A stretch of DNA of 64,000 nucleotides. Source: Chlorops oryzae (lineage: Eukaryota > Arthropoda > Insecta > Diptera > Chloropidae). The notes under the pieces were generated by a model. The model saw nothing but the letters and a program-made list of their open reading frames with translations. It was not told the origin of the DNA and searched no databases. Position numbers and translations under genes: made by a program. This document shows, one piece after another, positions 22,846 through 34,212 of this stretch (its first letter is position 1; each line of letters starts with the position of its first letter). The stretch spans positions 1,710,190 to 1,774,189 of the forward strand of contig CM035808.1 of NCBI GenBank assembly GCA_020466095.1, read 5' to 3'.

Positions 22846-25800
22846 TGAACATTGGATTTAAACGCAATATTTTAATATTTTAATATTTTAATAAAAGTAT
22901 CAAGAAAATAACAAAAAAAATAAAAGTAACTTAAAATTGTATTAGTAAATATACCTTAAATGTAGTGCATAAATTTCGATATAAAATTACCCATACTTTT
23001 CCCCATGTCACGTTTTTTGAATGAAAAAACCTACAATATGGGGAAAAACCCACAATGTGGCATCACTGCTCGGGAATCGAATAAGAATCGATTAGTGTCA
23101 ACTCGACTGAAAATCGATTGCAGTGGCTTCTGATGGCTCCCAATGGCCGCGTTTCCCGGGAAATTCAAAACTGCGAATTCAAACTTGTGCTCGGTTCGGT
23201 GATGATACTGAGATTTTTTGAAAGCAAAATCCGTCTGAAGAGAAAAAGAATAGATCAAATTTCACTCACAAGAAAAGCGGCAGTGCTCGCAGAGTTATGA
23301 AAGTTTGCATTATGGGTTTTTTGAATCAATTAGAAAAAAATGCAAGTTCAATTTTTCCTTCCCGATTCTAAATGATTATTCCCCGGGAACTTGTTACTTA
23401 CTAAGAAATACTTCCACACGGAAGGAGATTCCATTAGGAGGTTCTAAGCGTCAATAACTGGAGGAATGTGATGATATCTGCTGGGAAAATTTTTGAAATT
23501 ATAGTAATTTTGGCTTTTAAAGTGATTTAATTCAAAAGAAATACGATCGAGCCTCTTTTTTTTACTCTTTTCGAAAACTTTGAGTTTTTCTCTTCAATTT
23601 GATACCATGGTTGCTGAAAAAAAAGTTTCACAATCAATGCAAAACTAAGGTTTGAAAATATTTATTTTGTATTTTTGACTCTCAGAAAAGTTATTTTAAT
23701 CAATTTAATTGAGCACACTTTAGGACAGCATTGACAAAAAGAAAAATCGAAGAAATTTAAAAATTTCTGATATAAAGTGTTTTAGTTATTAAAAATATTT
23801 CCGCCTAAATTAGTTGCTCAAATTTACCATATTAGTCGAATTTTAATCTTTATCGGCCTCTAGCTCCTATATCGAGTGCAAGATGAACCCCCTATTCCAT
23901 ACAATTTTTTGACTTGTATCGGGTTCGCCCGCATTACTCCACCTACCTTTTTTTTGATCCATTGAGTATGAGAACACCCTGTATAAGCAATCTTCGTTTC
24001 AAGATTTTGAGACACTTGTTGGATAGAAAAATGGATATCCAAGACTTGTTTTCAAATAACATAAACCTTACTGAAAATCAACAATATGTAATCTTTATAT
24101 GTCAAACTTCCAGCAAGTTCCATAATTGCATTATAGTTTTGAAAAAAAACTTGGGATCGTCACAAGAGGAGGTTTCATAAAGTTCTAACTTTATATGAAA
24201 ATTCAAGCAATACGAAATGACGCATTTTTTTTGTTTTAAGGATTATATGAAGTCCTCTGTACTTGCTAATAAAATTTTAATCATTTACTATCGAAAACTT
24301 ATCTTTTTTTAATGCTCGACTTTTTATGTCTGCATATAAATTTTCCAAAAATTGAGAAATTTTTTTTACCGATAAGGATATTTTGATGAGACCGTTTAAA
24401 AATATTTAACTCATTTTTTTAAATTTTAACCGAACAATTGTGCTACTTGAGGGAAAAAAAACTTTATCTTTGACTTGAAGGTTGAACTGTGTCCAAACCT
24501 CAGAACTACTATCAAAATATTTTGATCATACAAAATGAATATGAAATGAATAAAGCAAGTCATACACAGGAATTGAAAAATTGATAGAACTTTCCAAAGT
24601 ACTTCTGCAATGTCCGTCTGAAGTTGAATACAGTTTTTATCAAGGATGCTCGCGATATTCGAACAAATATTTTTATCATATTCGTGTAATGAGAAAACAA
24701 GTTTGTTCAGAAAAGGCCCGATGGACATATTTTGGGACTTCGCAAAGCTAGCTAATGTTTGCGTTGTTCTCAAAAAAATATCACAAAAATCGTTGCAATT
24801 TTACGGATTAAAAATATTCTGATGTAAGCAAAAATTTTTCAACTTTTTTGAAATTTTTTGAATTTTTTATTAGACAATATGGGTCCTCAATGCAACACAT
24901 TACACCGGTAAACTGATTGAGTCAAGTAAACTGTCAAAAGTTGCTACAAAATTTGGACAGTTTTACGAAATGTCACTCAGCTACACCGATTAAATGTGTT
25001 GCAATGAGGACTAGTGGCTTCAGCGTGAAAAAAAGTTTGAAATTCGAAAACGGCGGGGTCTAAACAGAAAGTTTAGGCAAAAATAAAAATTTCTGGGCAC
25101 GTTTCAATATTTTTCATTGAGGTTTAAAGGGTAGCTAAAATGGGTTAAGTTGAAATGTACATTTTTGGTTAAACTAAATGCAAGTCTGCTTCATAAACAA
25201 AATTTATATGCAAATAAATGTTTTCGAATCGAACTTAAGATTTATGATCAATATAATCGGTAAAACATCGAATTGAATTCCTTAAAAACCATTAATTGAA
25301 ATCAATTTTTGTGTTTTCTGCCCCTAAAGTATACAGAAAAAGTTGAAAATCGGTCAAATTGAAAATTAAATTTACAAAAATAAATATAAAAATTTAGTCT
25401 TTAAGGCGTATTTGACGAAATTCCAATCCATGGCGACTTAAACCTCATTTAAGATATTTAAATGATGCCCAAATTTTTAACGATTTCCTTTAACGGTATT
25501 CATTTGACGCCGTCTCGAACTATTAACACCTTTTTTTTCACGTCTAAATGCCCTAATGAGGACCCTTAATATAATAAATTTCAATCATTTCAATTTTTTA
25601 TATGCTTTTATTTGTAACTTAAGCTGCATAATTTTTTTTTTTTTTAATTTTTTACATTGTTGTCTGAATGGACTATTGTAAAATACGTCTGTCGTTATCA
25701 TCCGTTTCAGAATTATTAAAATTTATAGGAAAACAAAAATATGGCGGACTACAGAAAAGACGTGTAGAAAATCGTTGTATATTTGTTGTAAAATGTCTTT

Positions 25801-26175
25801 AAAAAATTATCGAACAAACAAAAAATCTGGTACCAGCGAGAACTACTAATAATTGGAAGAATATATATTAAAGAATCAAAGCAATCGGTTGGACAATCTG
25901 GCCTGTAGGATGTTGCCCGTTACAGAAATTGGCGTTTAAAGTTTCAAGAGCAGAACAAGTCGGTCAGGACGCGTCGGCGATTATGGGCTGCAATTTTTTT
26001 AATACTTTGAATTTCGGTCTGATTTTTTAATAGCATATTCGACACAGGTTTTACTATTGAAAATATAAAAAAAAAATCGATTTTTAAAATTAGTTACATC
26101 AGAACAACTCTTGAACTCTTTTAACTTCTTTTTTTTTTTTTTTTGTCAACCAAATGTTTATGTAATTTCATAAAT
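22846..26175 (+). repeat. Segmental duplication, copy 2 (about 3.3 kb)
   Basis: Direct repeat of 18645-21620. Its left boundary is a C11 run followed by a T14 run. It lacks about 40 bp after the hAT right end and about 550 bp corresponding to 19337-19893, and lacks the 20604-20845 MITE. It carries extra insertions at about 24325-24770 and 24881-25567. It ends near a TATATA tract beside a LINE fragment. Confidence 0.85.
24881..25567. mobile_element. Insertion with GGGTCCTCA inverted ends
   Basis: This 687-bp segment interrupts duplication copy 2 at a site that is intact in copy 1 (GACAATATAATAAATT). It starts GGGTCCTCAATGCAACACATT-like and ends TGAGGACCCTT, with AATAT repeated on both sides as a probable target duplication. 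Within it, at 24883-25010, is a shorter inverted repeat (GTCCTCAATGCAACACATT against its complement). That makes it either two related ends or a solo element plus captured DNA. No transposase is present. Confidence 0.75.
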
Positions 26176-26223
26176 TATATATATATATTATTCCTCGACA
26201 AATTGTACATGTAAATATACAAG

Positions 26224-26508
26224 TTATCGCTCCGAATCGAAGCATAGGGCGGAAACAAAGGCTCTCCAACGACTTCTATCAGTCGCTATTTGCCTAATTT
26301 CGTTCCAGCTGGCGGTAGGGGAACTCTCATGGAGGATCGTTCGCATCCATGTTTGTCGTGGGCGACCTCTGCGTCGGCTACCTTGTGGGTTCCACTGGAA
26401 AGCCATTTTTGCAACGTTGTCATTTTCTCTGCGGAGATTGTGTCCAATCCAGTTCCATTTCCGTCTTTTTATTTCAGCGTTGATCGATAAAGATTTCATA
26501 AATTGCAT
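26224..26508 (-). mobile_element. LINE reverse transcriptase C-terminal fragment
   Basis: An open 94-codon minus-strand frame reads INAEIKRRKWNWIGHNLRRE, then NPQGSRRRGRPRQTWMRT, then DRSRWRAFVSAL before a stop. This is the familiar C-terminal stretch of non-LTR retrotransposon polymerases: WIGH..RR, RRRGRP..TW, DR..WRA. The element is 5'-truncated. Downstream of the stop, on the plus-strand left side, lies a TATATA tract that may be its tail. There are no internal stops, so it is rather young. Confidence 0.8.
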
Positions 26509-27780
26509 TGCGTTAAAAATATTTTATTCGTTAACATGTTTCTATTTTTGTTTCTATAATACTAGTTTTGATTCCTGAATTTCTTCGATAATATATATTG
26601 AATCTTAAGCCCGCTTTAAAATGCATTTTGCGTAGAATACTCCTCAACTCATAATCATAAAAAAAATGCAGTTACAATTTCTGATTTTTTAAGTAGGAAC
26701 CATTTAATTCCAATCATAATTCATCCGCTACACTCTTCTTAAGCATAAATACTCCCATTTTTTGATTATTACAATTTTTTGTTTTTTCATATAACATTAA
26801 GGGAGAGATTGCAAGCGTTTTAACTATTTGAGTTCAACCACAAGCGATTGGGTTATAGTATTTGTGATGGTATGGATGTCTTTTTTTTTTTTTTTTTATA
26901 TTAAAATAGGCCTTGTTACAGAAAACGTCGAAAGTTTATTCAATTTTTAGTAATACTGCTCAAAGCGGGTTTTTATAAATAAAGAATAGTCTATTTTACT
27001 CGAAAAATTATAAATAAGAATAAGCTGCCTAATCAATTCTATGTTAAATAATTAACTTATTGTTAATTCTCTGGCGTTGACAATGGAATAAGGTACAAAT
27101 GGAGCTATTTAAATCAAAACTTCTTATATAACATATGGCAAGATAAATACTTGAAACCTTCAGTAGTTTCACCTGTCCGCTTCTTCTCGAAGACTGTTGT
27201 TATTTTGTATGTTCACTTTCATTTTCCCCTTAGAACCTCAGTACCTACTGCTAATGTGAAAAACTCTCATAAAGGCTTTTTAAAAAGCAATAATTTGAAC
27301 TTGAACTGGAACTATGTATAATTGCAATACCTTTCACGATCAGAAGGCAGTGTAGTAGTACAAGAATGTATGAATATTTTTTGTTTTAAAAGTCTGCCTA
27401 GAGAGAGTTGTCTTTTTTTCATATAACGTCGATATATTTATAAGCATCACCACACAAGCACGTATTTCGAATTTCAGTTTTTTTTTTAGAAAGTCTGGAA
27501 CTGACTGGAAAGACTAAATTTTTGAGTGGTTTTTTTTTTGCTCCTTGAAACTAATGCAATGCTAAACCTGTGCAGCTAGCTTACTAACTACCATAAAACA
27601 ATTTGTAACGTCATTAAAGAATTAATAACAATGATTAAAAATAAATTAAATAAAAATTTCATTAAGATTGATCACACTAATGAGAAATTTTGCTGTTCTT
27701 CATCATTCATCATTCATAATTCGTTAGTTTGTTGTTAGGACTTCGTTATAATTTTGTACCGAAAGCGCATGGATATAGTG
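26509..27780. other. Gene-free stretch next to the TLC gene
   Basis: AT-rich sequence with no supported ORF or repeat that I recognise. It lies downstream of the minus-strand TLC gene and must contain its 3' untranslated region and poly(A) site. Confidence 0.4.
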
Positions 27781-27782
27781 AT

Positions 27783-29059
27783 TTATTGTTCGTTGCAAAA
27801 TTCCGTTTCCGTTAGATTTTTAACATTCGCTGGCAGGATGTTGTGCCCTTCATGCCCACCATTTTGATTCCGGCCGAGTTGACCGTTCGCGAATCCATCT
27901 CCGCTGCGTTGAGATTCTTTCAGCGCAGCGATAGTTCTAAAGGCATCATCAGTCGGTGAGAGGTTATTATTTTTCGATTGAGAATTAGCTCGTTTCGTTG
28001 GTTTCGGTGGTAAAAATAGTACCTTCAAGTTAGAAAACAATAATTAATTTAATTAGTTTTTGTTACTATGGCATATTTGTCTTACCTTGATGGCTCCTTT
28101 TAGCATTAAAAAGAACCAATAAATTTGTGGAAGCAGCAAAATCGAAATGCTAATCAGACAACCACGAGGCAATCCAATAAGTGCCTTAATAAGGACAAAA
28201 AAAAAAAAATGTGATAAAAAATATATTGAGACTCAATTGGCAAAATTAGCTTACCTCCCACATGGACTTGTTTATGGCCGCACTGTAGTGCCACATAACG
28301 TGAGGCCACATATAGATCCGACACAGGAAGAACGTACCAAGCATCAGAAGACCATTTATCACGTAAGCACGCGACTCCTTTAATCCCATCGTACTAAGGA
28401 CACTACGTAAAGAGACGAATGGCGTTGAGAATTCCATCATATAAATATAGCTATATATGCAATGACCACCACCACGTATATACTAGAAGAAATGAAGACG
28501 AAATTTCAACGAAGCTCACAAATTAATATCAAATCATTTAAAAAAAATTTTTACCGTCAAAACCAATAAGCCGAACGTTCCAATAAATAAATGATGTATC
28601 ACAATCAGAGGATTCTTCACCATGTACACGAGAAAGCCCCAAGCGTTTTTCTTAAACGGAACGATACCTTTGCTTTCCGAATCGTTGGACGTATTCTTCG
28701 ATGCGTTGAATTTACTGTCTCCATTTGGCAATAACGTTGCATTGTGATTATCCTTTTTCTCGCTCATAAAGGCACCATTTTTATTATTTTTGTCGTAGAG
28801 GAGCTCGTTGTTATGCGATTTAGAGCATAGATTTCCATTGTTCAGTGTATCCAAACGTATCGTTTTCAATTTATCGGCAATTTTTTGCGTGTGAACCTTG
28901 TACATGGACCATAAATCATACATGAAGTATGCTGTCCCAAACCAACCGTACGCCTCCATCAAACAATGGGAGGCGTATACAAAAGTTTTGCTGCAAGTGG
29001 ATTTGCATACAATGAGCCCAACGAGAAATGATATGATGGCTTGTACGGTGGATACGATT
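27783..29059 (-). CDS. TLC-domain protein, TLCD3/FAM57-like (5' exon missing)
   Basis: Four spliced exons are readable on the minus strand: 29059-28555, 28482-28255, 28184-28086 and 28022-27783 (stop). Introns of 72, 70 and 63 bp have GT/AG ends. The first exon starts in phase 2 after TTATTTTCAG, so at least one 5' coding exon with the start codon and first membrane segment lies upstream and was not found. The product has several hydrophobic helices, the HH pair of TLC domains (NPLIVIHHLFIG), then MEFSTPFVSLRSVL and PQIYWF, which match vertebrate TLCD3A/B. A hydrophilic insert of roughly 80 residues rich in N, K and S separates YDLWSMYK from the HH helix. TLCD3 proteins are multi-pass ER/Golgi proteins linked to ceramide and lipid metabolism. 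The activity here is inferred only. The C-tail is polar. AATAAA overlaps the stop codon. Confidence 0.85.
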
Positions 29060-29284
29060 CTGAAAATAAGGATAGACAATTTATTTGATTGTGTTTGTGA
29101 CAAATTTTGGGACACTTCAATAATTCGAGTGCTCATATTTGAGTTGGGTTTCCAAACATTCAACACATTCAGACATGTAGAATCAGGTTCGAGCAACTAC
29201 GGATTTTATTTTGACGGGTTTCACATTTTTTCTTCTGTTGAATATTTTCAGGAATTCCTGCGCTGTTAGAAATTAAGCATTAAT

Positions 29285-29708
29285 GTGACACTTGGAAGTT
29301 TCAACTAATTTTTGTATGAGACTTGAACGAAATTTGGCACTTATGCTTGCTTTGTTGTCATAAACATCCTCCTCAAAATAAATTTTTGGCGGTCCATTAT
29401 TAAGGGTACTCCCAGTACTAGGGTCTGTCACAAAAATCTCAAAAGTGCCCCAAAATCGATTTTTTCAAAATATGTCAATAAAACTTACGATTAGAGCGTA
29501 TATCTAAGCCTCCGATTAGAAATCAAAAAAATTGAAAAAGTGGGCGTGGCAAAAGGGCGGTTTTCATAAAGAAATTCAACAAAAGTCGGTATATGGGGCC
29601 CCTTATGGCCTTAAACACCTCTTGATATTAAAAATTATTTGAACATGTGTCGTCTGTGTCGGGTATTCTATTGTCAGGCTCGCCTGACTATAACACCCTT
29701 ACTTGTTT
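29285..29708 (+). mobile_element. DINE-1/Helentron-like element, copy B (5'-truncated)
   Basis: It matches the right half of the copy at 57861-58687 in opposite orientation, from GACTTGAACGAAATTTGGCA through AGGGTCTGTCACAAAAAT to the hairpin GTCAGGCTCGCCTGAC and ACACCCTTACTTGTTT. It sits directly upstream of the second copy of the 1.5-kb block, as copy A does for the first. Confidence 0.7.
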
Positions 29709-30426
29709 AAAGTGCATTTTTTCCGAGCCCTACTTATGGCATTAAACTAGGAATATTTTCCATAACAAAATCAAATTACAGTCGACTCTGGAGAGAGTGA
29801 ACAAGGGCTGTTCATGTTACCGGAGTTGTTCACACTATCGAGGTGCAATTTTTTTTATGTTACTTTGGCCGATTTGGTTGAAATTTGTAGAATGAATTTA
29901 CATGTAAGGTTCACAAAAAAACTGTCCCTTAAAAAGCTGAGATTTTGAAGAAAAAAAAAACCAATAGGGTTATTGGTTTTATACATTCTCCTAATGATTT
30001 TTGAATGGCCTCAGTCCATGTGCTCATACCACCGAGATGTTAACTCTATCCGGGGTTAACACTTTCCAAACCCTACTGTACTCTCAACATGATGGAAACA
30101 GGAACGCAACATGTTTATTCGTTTTCGATACATTTTCACGAAGTAATATAATCAAATAATCTCGCACCTGTTTAGGCAGACTGCGATATAAAAATCAAAA
30201 TAATTTATTCACACCGAATTAATTTATTTAAATTTAAATTTAATTTTTTTGTTTTCAATCTTATTTGTTGCTCCGAAGTTGAATTCGACCACCTCGTGAA
30301 AAGGGTGCAAAGAAAACTTCCCGCCCATTTTCATAACCTGTTCGGTTGGCAACACTTGCCGCCTTCTCGTGCTGTATCGCACAACAAGGAAAAAGTCAAG
30401 AACAACAACAAAAAGACCAACTGACA

Positions 30427-30552
30427 ATGCAAAAAATGCGCAATTCTGATAAAACAGAAGAAACACATAAATTCAGCATTAAGAAAAAGACTTGGAATAA
30501 ATCACTTCAAGAGTTGAAGAACCGCAATTTCATCGCTATCGATTGTCGATAG
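30427..30552 (+). CDS. Short ORF inside the captured block (41 aa)
   Basis: The frame starts MQKMRNSDKTEETHKFSIKK and ends SLQELKNRNFIAIDCR before TAG. The start context GACAATG is acceptable and the sequence is highly charged. In the sister copy at 17.0 kb one A is missing from the AAAA after GAT, which breaks the frame. It could be the first coding exon of a captured host gene, a real micropeptide, or chance. No splice donor follows that I trust. Confidence 0.25.
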   Translation: MQKMRNSDKTEETHKFSIKKKTWNKSLQELKNRNFIAIDCR

Positions 30553-30912
30553 TTGATAGTTGACTACTCCACACACATTTTAGCAAGTTATGAAATTGTT
30601 GAACCACTGCCAAGCACGCTTTAAGAATCTATCTATTGCTCCACTCACCATTGTTATTGTTCCGGTTCAGCTGGGCGTAGAGTTGTACCGAATTCGCACA
30701 CGTTTATATATATTGAATTATTTCTTATAAGATTATTGCTATTTGTTTCTCAATTTCCGTTAAAACAAAAAAAACGTAAATATCTGAAATTCTTTTATCT
30801 TCGTCTCATAAAGCAAATGCCAACTTTGTCCACAAAACTAGTAATTCATTTGCATGATCGGGATTGTTAATTTGGCAATTGAATCACTTTTCACTGTCGA
30901 GCGTGGTAGCTA

Positions 30913-31009
30913 GAGCTGGAAAACCATCGACTGCACTATCGATAGTATCGATTTTTTCAAATTTTTGAGACTATCGATGGTCGCAGACATCGATTGCTTT
31001 CCAGCTCTA
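30913..31009. mobile_element. Small MITE with TAGAGCTGGAAA ends
   Basis: TAGAGCTGGAAAACCATCG on the left is mirrored by CGATTGCTTTCCAGCTCTA on the right. The interior has overlapping CTATCGATAG sites. The copy at 17500 has the left end and a similar interior but no matching right end. Confidence 0.55.
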
Positions 31010-31599
31010 GATCATCTAGATCATCATCTCTACACCGCTATCCATTAATAATGTGCCATTTGGAGGGTCAACTATTTTGTTTTTAGATAGTATGAACACC
31101 TTGAACTGAGGCTTATGCAATTTTTTGTGAACCTTACATGTAAATTTATGCAAAAATTTGAGCCAAATAAAAATCAAACATAAAAATATTGAGTCTCGAT
31201 AGTATGAACAACCCCGGCAACATGAAAAGGACTTACAAAAAATAGTTCACTTTAGAGTCGAGCTTATTATAATTTTAACTAATAAAAATTGAGCCTCGAT
31301 AGTATGACAACATGTATGAACAGAACCTACAAAAACTTGTTCGGCCGTTTTTATTTCATTTTTGGAATCAATTGTAATAATTTTTTGCACCAGTATGGCA
31401 TTTTTTCATATTTTCATTTAAAAAATTCTTTGAAAAAATTGAAAATACTATTGAAAACAATTTTTCTAGAAAAAAAAAAATTGAAAAATAAATTTCATTC
31501 ATTGCAAGTTGTTTTCAAGTCATCCTGGCATTCAGAGTCATTAAATACTAAATTCCAAATGAAGTTTTGACTGACTCGAGTTACTCCGAGTTATTGCAG

Positions 31600-33966
31600 G
31601 TCCATCGTCTTTTATGGGAAAACCTTGACCACATTTTCGAGTTTCCATTTCGTCGAAATTCTGCAAAAAAAAAAGTGGGCAATTTCTGGAAAAGACTCCT
31701 CGAGAAAATTATGTTTCTCGGTCAAAATGATGCTCCCAGTGTGTGTAAAATGAAAAATTTGAAGCTTGAAAACTGAAGCCGAGGGTCCAACAAGTCAATC
31801 AAAGTCAAGAAACCACAATTCAAAATTTCACGCGCCATCCAAAGAAATACCAACCTCCTGCAAGGAACTAAAAGTTTTATTAAAGAATTCGAAATTTAAA
31901 TCCAGGAAATATGCAAAGGAGCAGCAACATAGGGAGGAACATGTTGAGGAAACACGACGATCGCCATCGAAGACAATTCATGATCGAAGCAGTAAATTAA
32001 AACCAGTTCAGCATCCAAAAAAAGGGTCCTCGAATACGTGTAATCCATTAAGCTTTAACGAAACTTTAAATATTGAAGTCATAGTGTCCAAGAAGGAAAT
32101 AAAATTAAGTTCTTCAAAACAAAAAAATGCTGACGAAAGTTTGAATATTTGGAATAGAAAAATTCAAAGTAAAAGAAATTTTAACGACGTCAAAAGAGTA
32201 TCCCGACTTACATCAGGTTGCGATCGCAACATATACGACAACATCCCTTTAAAATACTTTACCGGACCAAAACCAACGGCAAGCAATAGTAGCTTTCAAG
32301 AAAAAATATTCTCTAATTTATCGCCTTTAAATGGTATACGAAGACCAATGGACACCAATGTAGGATCGAAGAAAGAAAACAAAATGGATGCGTGGTCAAG
32401 AAGTTTTCATTCAGAAGAGAAACACAAAGTTTTGAAAAGTTCGAGAGTATCACGAGATTTTTCGAAGGCATTTTCAGATCCCAAGAAACATTCGAATAAA
32501 AAAAAAACTCAAGAGAAAAGAAAACGCAGTGAAGTTCGAAATGAGGAAAGAGAAAATGGCACTGAGAAACCTCCACATAGAGAAATCGTTTATCAACAGA
32601 GTAGAGCCATTGTGGATAACCCTCGATACTTTACAGGACCAAAACAAAACCACCAATCCAAAGGTGGATTTAAAACGAGCCAATGTTTGAAAACGTATTT
32701 GAGTAAAATTGAAAATGAACATTTAGCTCTGAGGCAAAAGTTAATTGCTAATGAACTGAAGATAAGCTACAACGTTCCTCATTTTGAAAATGGAACACAC
32801 AGTTCCGAGGCTTCGTGTATAAGAACGTCAAGTGGATCGGACACTATTGCTTCGCAAGCAGAAAAATCTCAGTCGGAGAGCTCCTTATCCTGTAATGATG
32901 TCTACCTTTCATTGCCTCAGTTGAATATAAAAAAATTGTATCAACAAGCGGAGATATTGTCCCCTCACATTCCCAAAAAGCGAATGGATCATAACGTCAG
33001 GATAAGTGAACCATTGGATAAGTTACGAGCTAGCATCCCTGTTGTAAAGCGTCTGAATGGTAAAATAGGGACTAGAATTTTGCAATTTGATTTGTCTCGT
33101 TTAGAAAGTGGATCGGAGGCTGAAATGCCGTCATGCAGTAGAAATATTGTAAAGAAAAACAAACAAAGGGTTTGCCCTGAAGACACAGAATGCCAAATGG
33201 ATGAAGACCCTCTACCTCCATGTAAGCACAAATCTCACGACAACTCTATAAGATCCGTTAAGCGTAATCCAATGGAAACGATTCGTTGGAAAATTTTAGC
33301 GAACGAGGCAGCGTGGAAATGTGTTTCCGAAAGATAGAGAAAAAAGATCACTCCTCACTTTCAAGTAAGCCCGCTTTTTATATCGAAAGTGCTTTTGATT
33401 TCTCAAAAAGAGAGAAGAAGATAAATTCAAAAAGAAAAAGATCAAAGAATTCGTCCCTCGCCAAAAAGCAACCAACGACACTTTTAGATGCCGATGCTTT
33501 GCGTGAAGCTCACATAAAAAGAATTCGAAATAAATACAAAACTGAAGTTCTCCTAGCTCCCAAAACCCATAAACCCGAGGAACTTACTAAATGCTCCAGT
33601 GAAACCTCTTCTGAAGATCTCGATAAAGTGGAATCGAGACGTTCAAGTGCGGGTGAATGTTGTAGCGATGCATTTGGGAATAAATTGACAGGTGAAACAA
33701 AAAAATATATAAGTCCTAATAACACCGTACAAAGAAACAGTTCTAGAACCCCGGAGAAAAAGAAAAGCCCAAGTTCAAAGCAAGAAAGGGAAGAAGAAAA
33801 TCATGAAATTGATGCGAAAAAGAAAAAGCATTTCCCTCGGTATCCGTCACCGACATTTTATAAAAGTTTCTTACTTAAAGAGAGAAAAGCTAGCGGAAGT
33901 CTCATACGAAATGATACAAAGATCAACGTATTTTGGAACTGTGAAAATAATAAAAGAAACGATTAA
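31600..33966 (+). CDS. Unidentified Lys/Ser-rich protein gene, two frame breaks
   Basis: Three consecutive open frames look like one gene. Frame 1 (31600-31773) follows a plausible acceptor TTATTGCAG and encodes VHRLLWENLDHIFEFPF onward. Frame 2 runs 31763-33337 (over 520 codons) and frame 3 runs 33268-33966. The first switch falls within GAAAACTG, where one A fewer would join the frames. The second lies within 33268-33337, near GGAAAATTTT, where one extra base would join them. The protein is basic and dominated by S, K, N and E. It has a repeated motif YFTGPK about 135 residues apart and no recognised domain or signal peptide. A start codon is not evident, so an upstream exon is likely. It may be a functional gene with assembly indels or a young pseudogene. 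Function unknown. Confidence 0.55.
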
Positions 33967-34212
33967 AAACGATTCGAAATTCTGGACCACTCTCTATCTC
34001 CACTCTTGAGGCTATAGAAGTATCCAAAGTTTTCCATATCAAAATAACAATTTGATATAGAAAATTGTGAGTAAAATTTTGTATTTGCAAAATTCAAATT
34101 TTCAACTTTTTTAGAATGAAATGAACGTCAAAATTTCGTTGAGAATAAAATTGCATTATTGAGGAATACGGTAGCTAAATTTTGAATATGTATAACACTG
34201 ATCACGCGAACG

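Larger units (their letters stand above)
29778..31262. mobile_element. 1.5-kb element with long inverted repeats and captured sequence
   Basis: The left end (GTCGACTCTGGAGAGAGTGA, GTTCATGTTACCGG, CACACTATCGAGG, GGTTCACAAAAAA) is mirrored at about 31120-31262 (TTGTGAACCTTACATG, CTCGATAGTATGAAC, CCGGCAACATGAA, TAGAGTCGAGC). This gives imperfect inverted repeats of about 130-180 bp. Between them lies sequence that does not look like a MITE: a less AT-rich stretch with a 41-codon ORF, CGATTGTCGATAG sites, and a tail containing a further MITE. The arrangement suggests host DNA captured between transposon ends. A 3'-truncated copy occupies 16380-17545. Confidence 0.65.

Noticed and set aside
24426..24773. 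115-codon minus ORF in duplication copy 2
   Set aside because: It lies in an insertion absent from copy 1, with no recognised transposase or domain. Chance in AT-rich DNA is possible, although an unknown mobile element cannot be excluded.
28898..29269. 123-codon plus-strand ORF
   Set aside because: It is antisense to the splice-bounded TLC exon and has no features of its own.
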